Shown piece by piece: positions 25,822 to 36,630 of a stretch of DNA of 44,882 bases. Location: positions 1-44,882 of the forward strand of contig PDZU01000022.1 of NCBI GenBank assembly GCA_002753095.1. The letters run 5' to 3'. Under the pieces are notes generated by a model. The model searched no databases and was not told the origin of the DNA. It saw nothing but the letters and a program-made list of their open reading frames with translations. How positions within the stretch are numbered: the first letter of the stretch is position 1; the number at the start of each line of letters is the position of its first letter. The position numbers and the translations under genes are program-made. The stretch comes from Magnetococcales bacterium (GTDB lineage: Bacteria > Pseudomonadota > Magnetococcia > Magnetococcales > Magnetaquicoccaceae).

Positions 25822-28113
25822 TCAACCGCGCATGCGTTCGACCCCGACCACCTCAGGCATGCTGCGCAAGCCATGCATAACCCGTTCCAAAATCTGCAGC
25901 CCGCTCACATCCACATCCAGCAGGAACTGACAGGGATCTCGATCTCGCTCCAGTGTTTGGATTTTGACAACTCCGGCTTTGACGGCGGCCACGGTTTGGG
26001 TGAGTCGCAGGGAGGTTTCCCGACGATTGGCGGCCCATACGCGCAGGCGGGCGACGTAAGTATGACGGCTGTCTTCCCGCCAATCCACTGCGTTGATCCA
26101 CCGTTCTGGCTCTTCGCGCAGCCCTTCCAGATTGGGGCAGTTATGGGCATGCAGGGTGATGCCTTTGCCGGTGGTGACGATACCCACGGTTTGATCGCCT
26201 GGCACGGGGGAGCAGCAGCGTGCGGCCATGACGGCCATTTCCGACAACAGTCCTTCCAGGCGCAGGGGGGGGGCAACGTTTTCTGCTGTCTTGCTGGCAT
26301 TGCTTGTTGAACGTATTGTTTTTATGGTATTATTTTTTTCCCAGTCGGGAAAAAGTTTGCTCACCACCTGTGTGGGCGACAGCAGTGATGAACCGATACG
26401 CAGCAGCAGATCGTCGGCGTTGGGCAGTCGAAACATTTCTGCCGCCTGATGCAACATTTTTTCGTTCAGGCTCATGCCGTGGCCGCTTTTTTGGATCTCC
26501 CGCCCCAGCAGTTCACGACCCAAGGCGATTCCTTGTTCTCTGGACTGTTTTTTCTCCCAGCGGTTGATGCGATAGCGGGCCTGTCCGGTCACCACAAAGC
26601 GCAGCCACTCCGGGTTGGGGTGCTGGTTGCGGCTGGTTAAAATTTCCACCACATCGCCGGTTTTCAGGAGGGTTTTCAGCGGCACCATACGCCCGTTGAC
26701 TTTGGCCCCCTGGCAATGGTCACCCACCTCCGAATGGACGGCATAGGCAAAGTCGACGGGCGTGGCCCCCACGGGCAGGGTGATGATGTCTCCTGCTGGT
26801 GTGAAGAGGTAGATTTCGTTGGGGTACAGATCGATTTTGACATTTTCCAAAAATTGATTGGGATCATCGGCGATCTGGTGTTGTTCCAGAATGCGTTTGA
26901 GGGAGTCAAAACCGGTGGCACCGGAATGTTTTTTGGTATGGAGACCTTCTTTGTAGCTCCAGTGGGCGGCGACGCCGCTTTCGGCCACTTGGTGCATTTT
27001 TTCGGTACGAATTTGGATTTCGACCCGGTTGCCGAAGGGGCCCAGGACCACGGAATGGAGTGATTGGTAGCCGTTACTTTTGGGCAGGGCGATATAGTCT
27101 TTGAGGCGGCCTGGGATGGGACGGAACTCGCCGTGGATCATGCCCAGGGCGCGGTAGCAGTCGGATTTTTTGCGCACGATGATGCGGTAGCCGACGATAT
27201 CGTACAGGGTATCCAGTGTACCGCCTTTGCGTTGCAGTTTATTATAGATTGAGTAGATGTGTTTTTCTCGGCCCAGCACTTGTCCGGTGATGTTATGTTT
27301 TTTCATCAAGCGACTGAGCAGGGCGACCATTTTGCGTACTGCGTCGGCCCCCCCCTCGCGGTGGGTTTCCAGTTGCTCGCACAGGGAGGCGTAGACTTCT
27401 GGTTGGCTCAGTTTGAAGGAGAGATCTTCCAGTTCATTTTTGATCCAGTAGATACCCAGGCGATGGGCGATGGGGGCATAGATTTCCAGAATTTCCCGGT
27501 TCAGGCGCTGGGGTGGGGTGATATGCACGCTGGCCATGCCACGCACTTGTTGCAGGCAGATGGCCAAGCGGACCAGGATGACCCGAATATCCTGGGCCAT
27601 GGCCATGATCATTTTGCGCATTTCTTCCGGTTGGGGCTCGGCTTTGGCGCGTGCGGAGGCCAGGGAGATTCTGGCCACGCCTTTGACCAGAAAGAGGACA
27701 TCTTCGCCGAATTCGCGACGAATTTCGTCGCCACTGATGCGGTGGCTGACGAAGCGTTCCAGCAGCAAGCCGGCGGCGATGGAGGCGATATCGAGGCGCA
27801 ACTCCACCAGAATGGAGGCGACTTCCGCCGGATAGAGTGGCACGCCGGCCCGTTGCACGGGGGTGGTCAGGGGTACGAAGCTCTCTTCGCCCTCTGGCGA
27901 GGCCGTTCGTTCTGGTGGGGGTATTGGCCCGACGGCGCCGTTTGGCAACGGACAGGAGGCGGTTGCGGCGCAGACGTGGTGGCAGAGGCGTGCCAAGAAG
28001 GGGCGATCCACGCTGGGGTGGTAGCCGATGATGCGCTCCACCATCTCTGCCCACCAGTGGGCATCAATTTTTTGCTCCTGTCCGCGACTTGCGGATGTTC
28101 CCTTGTCGGCCAT
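25822..28113 (-). CDS. RelA/SpoT-type (p)ppGpp synthetase with inactive hydrolase domain
   Basis: Protein of 763 residues in the RSH family: pseudo-HD domain, synthetase, TGS and C-terminal ACT domain. Aligning by eye with E. coli SpoT, the metal-binding residues are gone. The ITHP His is Y94, the HDVIED motif is L118-E119 and onwards, and the LADR Asp is I185. The synthetase is intact, with GRLKDYIALPKSNGYQSLH, the RXKD form found in SpoT/Rel enzymes rather than the EXDD of gammaproteobacterial RelA. It should make but not hydrolyse (p)ppGpp; another hydrolase would be needed elsewhere. The start ATG has AAGGTG upstream. It follows rpoZ by 36 bases, the usual SpoT position. Confidence 0.9.
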   Translation of the reverse strand: MADKGTSASRGQEQKIDAHWWAEMVERIIGYHPSVDRPFLARLCHHVCAATASCPLPNGAVGPIPPPERTASPEGEESFVPLTTPVQRAGVPLYPAEVASILVELRLDIASIAAGLLLERFVSHRISGDEIRREFGEDVLFLVKGVARISLASARAKAEPQPEEMRKMIMAMAQDIRVILVRLAICLQQVRGMASVHITPPQRLNREILEIYAPIAHRLGIYWIKNELEDLSFKLSQPEVYASLCEQLETHREGGADAVRKMVALLSRLMKKHNITGQVLGREKHIYSIYNKLQRKGGTLDTLYDIVGYRIIVRKKSDCYRALGMIHGEFRPIPGRLKDYIALPKSNGYQSLHSVVLGPFGNRVEIQIRTEKMHQVAESGVAAHWSYKEGLHTKKHSGATGFDSLKRILEQHQIADDPNQFLENVKIDLYPNEIYLFTPAGDIITLPVGATPVDFAYAVHSEVGDHCQGAKVNGRMVPLKTLLKTGDVVEILTSRNQHPNPEWLRFVVTGQARYRINRWEKKQSREQGIALGRELLGREIQKSGHGMSLNEKMLHQAAEMFRLPNADDLLLRIGSSLLSPTQVVSKLFPDWEKNNTIKTIRSTSNASKTAENVAPPLRLEGLLSEMAVMAARCCSPVPGDQTVGIVTTGKGITLHAHNCPNLEGLREEPERWINAVDWREDSRHTYVARLRVWAANRRETSLRLTQTVAAVKAGVVKIQTLERDRDPCQFLLDVDVSGLQILERVMHGLRSMPEVVGVERMRG

Positions 28114-28149
28114 CCGTCACCTTGCGCTGTAGAAGGTCATGGCGTTGAA

Positions 28150-28572
28150 TCAGTCACCGCCATCGTCTGAATCTTCGTAGTCTCCGGCAAATTCGTCCAT
28201 CTCTCCGGTGGCGCCCATACCCAGCAGGGTATCGAAGGACTCTTCTTCTGTTTCGTTGAACTCTTCATCTTGCACGCCCAGCATATGGATCTCTTCGTTC
28301 ATCAGATCGCGGGCTTCTGCATCCAGGGGTGAACCGATATACTCTTCCTCTGGCAGGGCGCGTCGTTCGATGGGTTCCCGTTCCAGGGCTTCCAGGTCGA
28401 GCACGCCTTCGGCGAGTTCGCGCAGGGCGATGACGGTCACCTTATCGTTATTGACGGGCAGCAGAGGATCCACGCCACCCATCAACTGTCGAGCCCGTTT
28501 TGAGGCCAGCAGCACCAGATCAAAGCGGTTGGGTACATGGGTCAGACAATCTTCAATGGTTACACGAGCCAC
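28150..28572 (-). CDS. rpoZ: RNA polymerase omega subunit
   Basis: Omega assists beta-prime folding and mediates ppGpp binding at the polymerase. The N-terminal 60 residues carry the family pattern [29 protein letters not shown] and the following [12 protein letters not shown]. The total of 140 residues is longer than the usual 70-110; the extra C-terminal half is strongly acidic ([13 protein letters not shown]...EDSDDGGD) and probably disordered. The start is GTG at 28572 with AGGTG upstream. It lies in the conserved gmk-rpoZ-RSH order, linking omega to the ppGpp synthetase that follows. Confidence 0.92.
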   Translation of the reverse strand: MARVTIEDCLTHVPNRFDLVLLASKRARQLMGGVDPLLPVNNDKVTVIALRELAEGVLDLEALEREPIERRALPEEEYIGSPLDAEARDLMNEEIHMLGVQDEEFNETEEESFDTLLGMGATGEMDEFAGDYEDSDDGGD

Positions 28573-28613
28573 GGTTACACCTCAATTGCAAGCAAGAATG
28601 GATTTCGTTATCT

Positions 28614-29261
28614 TTACATCGATTCGGCAAAGGTTGCCAGTATTTTCTGGACAGGCACCCGTTCCCGTGCACGCCGCAACCGTTCTGCGGTGATAATCGC
28701 TGCCAGATCCTGGCAGGCGCGTTGCAGATCATCGTTAACCAGGAGGTAGTCATACTCCTGCCAGTGAGCGATCTCTTCACCGGCCTGGGCCATGCGGCGG
28801 GCGATCACCTGGGGATCGTCGGTGCAGCGCCCTTCCAGCCTCTCCTGCAGGGCTTGCCGGGAGGGGGGCAGGATGGCGATGGAGACCACTGCGTCGGCGG
28901 GCAGTTTGGCGCGCACTTGGCGTGCTCCTTGCCAATCGATATCCAGGATCAGATCTTCGCCGTTGGCCAGCACGGATTCCACGTTGGCCCGTTCTGTACC
29001 GTAATAGTTGCCAAACACCTGGGCCCATTCCAGGAAGGCATCTTGTTCGAGCCGTTTACAGAAGGTATCCACATCGACAAAATGGTAGGCTTCTCCGGCC
29101 ACCTCACCGGGGCGTGGGGCGCGGGTGGTGGTGGACACGGACCAGCGCAATGCGCTCATTGTCTCTAGCAAGTGGGCGGCCAATGTCCCCTTGCCGGCTC
29201 CGGAGGGGGCGGATAATACGATCACAAATCCTCTACCCAAATTGTTCACGGCACACCTCAT
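28614..29261 (-). CDS. gmk: Guanylate kinase
   Basis: Converts GMP to GDP with ATP. It has 215 residues with P-loop APSGAGKGTL near residues 18-27, the GMP-binding STTTRAPRPGEVAGEAYHF segment and DWQGARQV. The P-loop has Gly instead of the common Ser after Lys (GKG rather than GKS), a seen but minor variant. The start ATG directly abuts the stop of yicC (TAA then ATG), so translation is likely coupled. Alternative: the in-frame GTG a few codons downstream. The order yicC-gmk-rpoZ is conserved in proteobacteria. Confidence 0.95.
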   Translation of the reverse strand: MRCAVNNLGRGFVIVLSAPSGAGKGTLAAHLLETMSALRWSVSTTTRAPRPGEVAGEAYHFVDVDTFCKRLEQDAFLEWAQVFGNYYGTERANVESVLANGEDLILDIDWQGARQVRAKLPADAVVSIAILPPSRQALQERLEGRCTDDPQVIARRMAQAGEEIAHWQEYDYLLVNDDLQRACQDLAAIITAERLRRARERVPVQKILATFAESM

Positions 29262-30161
29262 TTATTCCAGATTTTGCGCTTGTTCCCGCAATTTTTCGAT
29301 GACCAGCTTCATTTCCACGCCCAAGCGGGTCAAGGCGCTGTTTTGTGATTTGGAGCAGACGGTATTGGCTTCCCGATTGAGTTCCTGGCAGAAGAAATCC
29401 AATTTTCTGCCCACTGGGGCGGATCCGGCCATCAGGGCATGCAGTTCACGCAGGTGCATGCGCAGTCGTTCCACCTCTTCGGCGATTTCCATCCGGTTAA
29501 GCAGGATGGCCACCTCGCGGGCCAATTCGCTTGGTTCGACTGCGGTTCCGGTCAGTTCGTTGACTCTGGCCAGCAGCATGCGTTTCAGTTCTTGGCGCAG
29601 TGCGGGCAGCAGTGCTTCCAGTCGACCCAGCAGGGTTGCGAATTCATCCAGCAGTTGGCGCACCACGTGGGTTAACGCCTCCCCTTCCCGATTGCGGGCC
29701 AGTTCCAACTGTTCTGCTGCGATTTCCAGCACTTCCAGAGCGGCGTTGGCCAAATCGGCGTCATCGTTTTCTGGCAGGGATTTTTCCCGCACCAGTCCGG
29801 GCCAGGAGAGCAGGCGATCCAGGCTCAAGCTTCCTTCCACGGTACCTGGACCGAGGGCCATTTTTGCCTCTGTGGCCAGATGATACAGATCTTGCAGCAG
29901 GGTTTGATCCAGCTCCAGGCGGTGGTTATTTTCCTGTTCGTTTTGCAGGGTCAGTTCGCAATCCAGGTGACCGCGGGCGAAACGGGCTTGCAACCGTTTG
30001 CTGGCTTGACTTTCCAGGTCGTGCCAATTGCCGGGCCAGTTACCGGGGCGACGAAAGGCAATATCCAGGTAGCGATGGTTGACCGAGCGCAAGCGCCACA
30101 CCAAACGAAAGCCGGCAACGTTGCTTGTCTGTTCAGAAAATCCGGTCATACTGCTGGGCAT
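29262..30161 (-). CDS. yicC: YicC/YloC family endoribonuclease
   Basis: Protein of 299 residues with the family-defining opening SSMTGFSEQ and the ending motif DFFCQELNREANTVCSKSQN. YicC proteins are endoribonucleases that act on small RNAs and mRNA, often together with PNPase, in stress and stationary-phase control. ATG at 30161 has AGGTG five bases upstream; the longer in-frame start at 30227 is rejected as it runs into the ferredoxin terminator. First gene of the yicC-gmk-rpoZ-RSH block. Confidence 0.92.
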   Translation of the reverse strand: MPSSMTGFSEQTSNVAGFRLVWRLRSVNHRYLDIAFRRPGNWPGNWHDLESQASKRLQARFARGHLDCELTLQNEQENNHRLELDQTLLQDLYHLATEAKMALGPGTVEGSLSLDRLLSWPGLVREKSLPENDDADLANAALEVLEIAAEQLELARNREGEALTHVVRQLLDEFATLLGRLEALLPALRQELKRMLLARVNELTGTAVEPSELAREVAILLNRMEIAEEVERLRMHLRELHALMAGSAPVGRKLDFFCQELNREANTVCSKSQNSALTRLGVEMKLVIEKLREQAQNLE

Positions 30162-30224
30162 AGCGACACCTGTGGGCTGTGTGACAACGCACTCTGCCGG
30201 GCAGGGACGACGTATTGGCTCAAG

Positions 30225-30258
30225 CAAAAAGGGGGCGTATCGGATGATAGCCCCCCTT
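30225..30258 (-). terminator. Rho-independent terminator of the ferredoxin gene
   Basis: On the minus strand an 8-bp GC stem (arms 30250-30258 and 30229-30236, with one bulged G) and a 13-base loop are followed by TTTTT. It lies about 50 bases after the ferredoxin stop and before yicC. Confidence 0.75.
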
Positions 30259-30307
30259 GCTGGTGCAGGACGACGGCCTGTCTACCCGTTTGGCGAGTAA
30301 TCCGTGA

Positions 30308-30568
30308 TCAGCTATTATGGATGGCGTCGTATTTGGCCTGCAGCTCTTCTCTGGACTCTTCATGATCCGGGTCGGGGACGATGCACTCCACCGGGCAGAC
30401 TTCGACACATTGCGGCTCATCAAACGCACCCACGCACTCGGTGCACAGATCAGAGTGAATGTAATAGATATCGCTATCCACATCGGAGCCGTCGGTAATG
30501 GCCTCGTTGGGGCACTCCGGCAAGCAAACGTCACAATTGGTACAATCTTCACCGATAATCAAAGCCAT
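30308..30568 (-). CDS. 2[4Fe-4S] ferredoxin, Allochromatium type
   Basis: Low-potential electron carrier of 86 residues, similar to E. coli YfhL. The first cluster uses C9, C12, C15 and C58; the second uses C42, C45, C54 and C19. The eight-residue insertion between C45 and C54 and the extended C-terminal helix define the Allochromatium type, which has very low and split potentials. AAGGAG precedes the ATG by eight bases. A terminator follows. It is 111 bases downstream of argC, so probably its own transcript. Redox partner not visible. Confidence 0.92.
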   Translation of the reverse strand: MALIIGEDCTNCDVCLPECPNEAITDGSDVDSDIYYIHSDLCTECVGAFDEPQCVEVCPVECIVPDPDHEESREELQAKYDAIHNS

Positions 30569-30679
30569 CGTTGGAACTCCTTCTGCATAAATTCAAACCG
30601 AAAAACCGACTCGAAAAACTGCTTGTTACCAGACTTGGTGCCACTTGGCAAGAAACTATGCGCATTCACCTGCTCTTTC

Positions 30680-31723
30680 TTATGGAAACAGTGGCAATTG
30701 TTCCAATCCGGTCCCCTCTTTCATGCCGAACATGACATTCATATTTTGCACGGCCTGTCCGGCAGCGCCTTTGACCAGATTGTCGATGACCGACAAGACG
30801 GTCAACCAACCGGTACGGCTATCTACTGCCACGCCAAGGTGGCAATAATTGGAGCCGCGTACATGACTGGTCGCGGGCCAGTTTCCTGCTTCCAGCACCT
30901 GGACGAAGGGTTCGTCGTGGTAGAAGGTGTGCAGGATCTCCTGCCATTCCGCCTGGGACCGTACAACACGGGGGCGCAGATGGCAAGTGCTCAAAATGCC
31001 CCGTGACTGGGGCAGCAGGTGTGGCACGAAGCGAACGCGCAAGTCCGCACCGGCCAGCAATGATAATTCCTGTTCTATTTCGGGGGTATGGCGATGTCCT
31101 TCCACTTTGTAGGCGCGGAAACCCCCTTCGATTTCCGTGAACAAATTATCCTGGCTGGCGGAGCGTCCGGCTCCGCTCACTCCTGACTTGCTATCGATAA
31201 TCAGCAGTTCCGGGTCGATCCAACCTCCTTTCAGGAGGGGGGCCAGGGCCAGCAGCACGGAGGTGGGGTAGCAACCGGGGTTGGCCACCAAGCGGGCGGA
31301 GGCGATGTTGGAGCGGTGCAGTTCTGGCAGGCCGTAGGCGGCTTCTGGGAGCAGTTGGGGTGCCAAGTGATCGGTACCGTACCAAGTGCGATAGATCAGG
31401 GGGTCGTGCAGGCGGAAGTCGGCGGACAGGTCGACGACGCGGGTTCCTTGTGCCAGCAGGTATGGCACTTCGCGCATGGAGGCCAAGTGGGGCAAGGCGC
31501 AGAAGGCCACATCGATGTTTTCCAGCCCTTTTTTATCTTCCAGGGAGCGGCAGACCAGTTCGGGTTGGCTAGTCAGGTGTGGGAAGGCGTTGCGCAGGGG
31601 TTTGCCTGCGTGGCGTTCCGAGGTGACATGGACGATTTGCACCTGGGGATGGCGGGCCAGCAAGCGGACCAGTTCGCCGCCCGTGTACCCTGTAGCGCCC
31701 AAAATGGCGACCTTGATACGCAT
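30680..31723 (-). CDS. argC: N-acetyl-gamma-glutamyl-phosphate reductase
   Basis: Third enzyme of arginine synthesis; it reduces N-acetylglutamyl phosphate with NADPH. At 347 residues it is type 1. Shown are the NADP-binding ILGATGYTGGELVRLL at the start, the catalytic cysteine in NPGCYPTS, and the active-site His in GHRHTPEIEQ. AGAGGA precedes the ATG. Upstream, on the transcribed strand, lies the second copy of the long multi-hairpin element, so the leader of argC may be structured. No other arg gene is adjacent. Confidence 0.96.
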   Translation of the reverse strand: MRIKVAILGATGYTGGELVRLLARHPQVQIVHVTSERHAGKPLRNAFPHLTSQPELVCRSLEDKKGLENIDVAFCALPHLASMREVPYLLAQGTRVVDLSADFRLHDPLIYRTWYGTDHLAPQLLPEAAYGLPELHRSNIASARLVANPGCYPTSVLLALAPLLKGGWIDPELLIIDSKSGVSGAGRSASQDNLFTEIEGGFRAYKVEGHRHTPEIEQELSLLAGADLRVRFVPHLLPQSRGILSTCHLRPRVVRSQAEWQEILHTFYHDEPFVQVLEAGNWPATSHVRGSNYCHLGVAVDSRTGWLTVLSVIDNLVKGAAGQAVQNMNVMFGMKEGTGLEQLPLFP

Positions 31724-31770
31724 GGAGTCCTCTTTTCTAACCGATCCCTGTTTGCACCAAAATTACTGTG

Positions 31771-32187
31771 GGTCCAGGGGGGTCACCCCCCTGGCGGGTC
31801 CAGGGCAGAGCCCTGGGAATTGGCTTTTAATCTGTTGCTTTTAATCTTTTGCTTTTGGCGCGCTTTTCACGATAAGCCGATGCGCCTTTTGCATCGGCGC
31901 AGCGCGCCTAATTGACGCAAGCGGTGCGCATTGGCGCGCCTTTCTGCGCCAATGCGCACCGCCTCCCAATGGGTTTTGCCCGCGAACACACCAAACAGCG
32001 CCACACCCGTCATAGTGCGCGAGGTTAAAAGTCGGGCGTCCGCCCTCCCAAAGAGTGCCCCTGCGGGGCACAGATTTGTGCGGCGTGCGCAAATGCTACG
32101 CATTTGCTTCTGTAAAATGCCGCACATTACAAGCAAGGGCTCCGCCCCTGCACCCCGCCAGGGGCGATGATCGCCCCTGGACCCCGC
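31771..32187 (-). repeat. Composite multi-hairpin intergenic element, copy 2
   Basis: No credible gene lies between pheS and argC. The stretch repeats, in reverse orientation, the order of hairpins of 9752-10184. Stems (plus coordinates) include 31774-31782/31786-31794, a two-tier hairpin with outer 31857-31864/31901-31908 and inner 31876-31883/31891-31898, a perfect 17-bp stem 31921-31937/31946-31962, and a two-tier hairpin with outer 32079-32084/32119-32124 and inner 32089-32096/32100-32107. Some arms are identical to copy 1. Others differ on both sides so that pairing is kept. The TTTTAATC run near 31825-31855 is the reverse complement of the A-rich motif of copy 1. Listed on the minus strand because that matches copy 1 and the flanking genes. 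Confidence 0.85.
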
Positions 32188-32216
32188 AGAAATTTTAAAC
32201 CATTAAACCAATTCGC

Positions 32217-33625
<1,409 letters not shown>

Positions 33626-33655
33626 AGCCGTCTCTCCTTGCAATAATCGTGAAAA

Positions 33656-33859
33656 TTACAGGTTCAAGTTGGGCAGCATGCGACGCACAGCCGCTTGATC
33701 TACATCCGCCACCATGTCTACACCAACCATGTTCCGCTTCCGCTTCGGACTCTTCTTGGTGAGAATGTGCCGCTTGTAAGCCTTGTTGCGCAACAGCTTG
33801 CCAGAACCAGTCGTCCTGAACCGCTTGGCTGCACCCCGATGGGTTTTGATTTTGGGCAT
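33656..33859 (-). CDS. rpmI: 50S ribosomal protein L35
   Basis: Protein of 67 residues, the usual L35 length. It begins [20 protein letters not shown] and is highly basic, with [10 protein letters not shown] in the middle. It binds 23S rRNA and always precedes rplT. AAGGAG lies 13 bases before the ATG, a longer spacing than usual. It follows infC by about 140 bases, a gap that in other bacteria holds the autoregulatory leader of rpmI-rplT. Confidence 0.96.
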   Translation of the reverse strand: MPKIKTHRGAAKRFRTTGSGKLLRNKAYKRHILTKKSPKRKRNMVGVDMVADVDQAAVRRMLPNLNL

Positions 33860-33998
33860 GATTCGTTATCCACTCCTTAAAACGTGCAGTAGACCCTTCC
33901 CGGAGAGTCCCCCGCATTCACCAACAACAGGAAGATTGGCCAAACACCACCAATCCAATCAATCTGCCGCCACAACAAGTACGACGGCGGATATTTCT

Positions 33999-34652
33999 TT
34001 ATAACTCCTCGTTCTCTTCTTCATCTGCCGCCGCAGACGCCGCCGCCTTCCTTCCACCAGAAGTGGGCGCCAGAACCATGGTCATCTGACGGCCCATCAA
34101 CTTGGGAGGCTGCTCCACCTTGGCCTCTTCCCCTAAAACATCCTTCACCCGGATCAACAACGCCATACCCAGATCCTGGTGCGCCATCTCACGACCACGA
34201 AAGCGCAAAGTACACTTGACCTTGTCGCCATCCTCCAAAAATTTGCGAATACTGCGCAACTTCACGTCAAAATCATGCACATCGGTCGCCGGACGAAACT
34301 TGATCTCCTTGATGTCGATGCGCGTCTGCTTTTTGCGCGCCAACCGTTCACGTACCGCCTTCTGGTACTTGAACTTGGTGTAATCCATAATCTTGCAAAC
34401 CGGCGGACGGGCCTGCGCCGCCACTTCGACCAGATCCAAACTGGCCTCCATGGCACGGGCTAACGCCTCTTGCCGACTGACAATACCAACCTGTTCGCCC
34501 TTTTCGTCGATCAGGCGCACTTCAGGAACCCGAATCTGCTCGTTGATACGGACGGTATCGGCGGACGCGGGAGCAGATGGGGCCGTCGGAGCGGCCGGCG
34601 CATGATGGGGCGCTGGCGATGGCGGCCTGGGTTTTAAAGGTGGTTTGGCGAT
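33999..34652 (-). CDS. infC: Translation initiation factor IF-3 starting with ATC
   Basis: IF-3 keeps 30S subunits free and checks the start codon. The frame read from 34520 begins in the middle of the N-domain. Upstream in the same frame there is no stop, no ATG, GTG or TTG, but an ATC at 34652-34650 with AGGAG eight bases before it. From there the protein has 217 residues: a Pro/Ala-rich extension of about 30, then the family opening [21 protein letters not shown], linker and C-domain ([18 protein letters not shown]). E. coli infC uses AUU and represses itself through that codon, so the same control is likely. The gene begins 20 bases after thrS. Confidence 0.93.
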   Translation of the reverse strand: MAKPPLKPRPPSPAPHHAPAAPTAPSAPASADTVRINEQIRVPEVRLIDEKGEQVGIVSRQEALARAMEASLDLVEVAAQARPPVCKIMDYTKFKYQKAVRERLARKKQTRIDIKEIKFRPATDVHDFDVKLRSIRKFLEDGDKVKCTLRFRGREMAHQDLGMALLIRVKDVLGEEAKVEQPPKLMGRQMTMVLAPTSGGRKAAASAAADEEENEEL

Positions 34653-34672
34653 GGTACTCTCTCCTGATTTAT

Positions 34673-36583
34673 TTAATGTGTGTTAGCCTCTTCCAGAAGA
34701 CGGTCCGCAAATGCCTCCACCGTCGCCGTGCCATAGGTCTTGCCAGCACAGTCACGGGGATTGACCATCCCCTCTCTCTTCTCCTGGTCGCCGACAACCA
34801 ACAACCAGGGCACCTTCTTCAAGGTGTGTTCACGAATCTTATAGCCCACCTTCTGGCTGCGCAGATCAGCTTCCGCACGAATGCCCCGCCTCCGCAATCG
34901 ATCACGCACCTCTGCCGCCCACTCGTTCTGCTCATCGGTGATGGTCACCACCACCACCTGAACCGGTGCCAGCCAGACCGGAAAATAACCCGCATAGTGC
35001 TCAATCAAAATGCCAAAAAATCGCTCCAACGATCCCAGCAAGGCACGATGGATCATGATGGGCCTCTTTCGCCCACCATCTTCTCCAATGTAGTATATAT
35101 CAAATCGCTCGGGCAAATTGAAGTCTAATTGAATCGTGGAGCATTGCCATTTGCGACCAATGGTGTCCGTAATCTTTACATCAATCTTGGGACCATAAAA
35201 TGCACCCCCGCCCACATCCTCGATAAAAGGCAAATCACGGGCAACAATCGCCTGCCGCAAGGCATGGGTCGCCTTCTCCCAAATGGCATCCGCACCAACC
35301 GATTTGGCCGGACGGGTGGACAGATTGACCTCAAATTTCTGAAAACCAAACCGCTGCAAAGTGGCCAACGTCAAATCCAGAATGCCAAGAATCTCATCCT
35401 CAATCTGATCCTCCCGACAAAAAACATGCGCATCATCCTGGGTAAAACCACGTACCCGGAACAACCCATGCAACACACCAGACATCTCATAACGGTACAC
35501 CGTACCCAACTCCGCCCAACGCATGGGAAAATCCCGGTGCGAATGCAGATGGGTGTTATAAATCAAAATATGAAACGGACAGTTCATCGGCCGCAACTGG
35601 TAGGGCTGCTCATCCACCATCATCGCTCCGAACATCGACTCCCGATAAAAATCCAGATGTCCAGAGGTGCGCCACAAATCCTGATTGGCAATGTGCGGCG
35701 TGTACAACAGCTCGTAACCAGCCTCCTGATGTACCTGCTTCCAATAACTCTCAATGATATGCCGTACACGGGCACCCAGCGGATGCCAAAATACCAAACC
35801 GCCACCCGCCTCCTCATGGATGGAAAAAAGGTTCAGCTCCTTGCCCAAACGGCGATGATCCCGCTTCTCTGCCTCTTCCAGTTGGGTCAGATAGTTGTCC
35901 AACGCCTTCTTGTCCGGCCAAGCCGTGCCATAAATACGCTGCAACTGCTGGTTGCGGGCATCACCACGCCAATAGGCCCCCGCTACCGATAACAATTTGA
36001 ACGCCTTCAGATGGCTGGTGTTGGGCACATGCGGCCCCCGGCACAGATCGCTGAACTGACCCTGACGGTACAGGGAAATCTCCTGACCCTCAGGGATTTC
36101 GCTGATGATCTCCGCCTTGAACAACTCGCCCTGGGCACGGAAAAACGCAATCGCCGCCTCCCGATCCATCAATTGCCGCTCAACCGGCAACGCCGCCTGC
36201 ACCAACGCCTGCATGCGCGCCTCAATGGCCGCCAAATCTTCCGGGGTAAATGGACGCTCAAAGGCAAAATCGTAATAAAACCCATTCTCAACCGCCGGAC
36301 CAATGGTCACCTGAGCCGTCGGGAAAAGCTCCTTGACCGCCTGGGCCATCAAATGGCTGGTCGAGTGACGCAAGATTTTCAGACCGGCATCGCTGTTGGC
36401 CGTCGTCAAAGAAACCTGCGCCGATTCCGCCAAACGGTGGTCCAAATCGACCTCCTGACCGTTGACAGTACCCGCCAGGGCCGCCCGCGCCAAACCGGGA
36501 CCAATGGCAGCCGCCACCTCCCGCAACGAAAGCGGCTGTGCAAACTCTTTGACCGCACCATCCGGCAATGTAATCTGAATCAT
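34673..36583 (-). CDS. thrS: Threonyl-tRNA synthetase
   Basis: Class II synthetase of 636 residues. Domains in order are TGS ([20 protein letters not shown]), the editing SAD domain with its [15 protein letters not shown] segment, the catalytic core and the anticodon-binding domain. The zinc ligands of the active site are visible: C in [10 protein letters not shown] in DDAHVFCRE and H in [14 protein letters not shown] chose ATG 36583 from the family start; the in-frame run to 36676 overlaps the end of glmM. No T-box or operator-like mimic was identified in the short gap to glmM. It heads the thrS-infC-rpmI-rplT-pheS cluster. Confidence 0.96.
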   Translation of the reverse strand: MIQITLPDGAVKEFAQPLSLREVAAAIGPGLARAALAGTVNGQEVDLDHRLAESAQVSLTTANSDAGLKILRHSTSHLMAQAVKELFPTAQVTIGPAVENGFYYDFAFERPFTPEDLAAIEARMQALVQAALPVERQLMDREAAIAFFRAQGELFKAEIISEIPEGQEISLYRQGQFSDLCRGPHVPNTSHLKAFKLLSVAGAYWRGDARNQQLQRIYGTAWPDKKALDNYLTQLEEAEKRDHRRLGKELNLFSIHEEAGGGLVFWHPLGARVRHIIESYWKQVHQEAGYELLYTPHIANQDLWRTSGHLDFYRESMFGAMMVDEQPYQLRPMNCPFHILIYNTHLHSHRDFPMRWAELGTVYRYEMSGVLHGLFRVRGFTQDDAHVFCREDQIEDEILGILDLTLATLQRFGFQKFEVNLSTRPAKSVGADAIWEKATHALRQAIVARDLPFIEDVGGGAFYGPKIDVKITDTIGRKWQCSTIQLDFNLPERFDIYYIGEDGGRKRPIMIHRALLGSLERFFGILIEHYAGYFPVWLAPVQVVVVTITDEQNEWAAEVRDRLRRRGIRAEADLRSQKVGYKIREHTLKKVPWLLVVGDQEKREGMVNPRDCAGKTYGTATVEAFADRLLEEANTH

Positions 36584-36630
36584 GATCGTTCCCAACATGG
36601 GCAAAAAAACAGAACAACCCCTCTTACACT

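Noticed and set aside
27259-28170. A 303-residue frame antisense to the RSH gene
   Set aside because: Shadow of the coding strand, without motifs or ribosome site.
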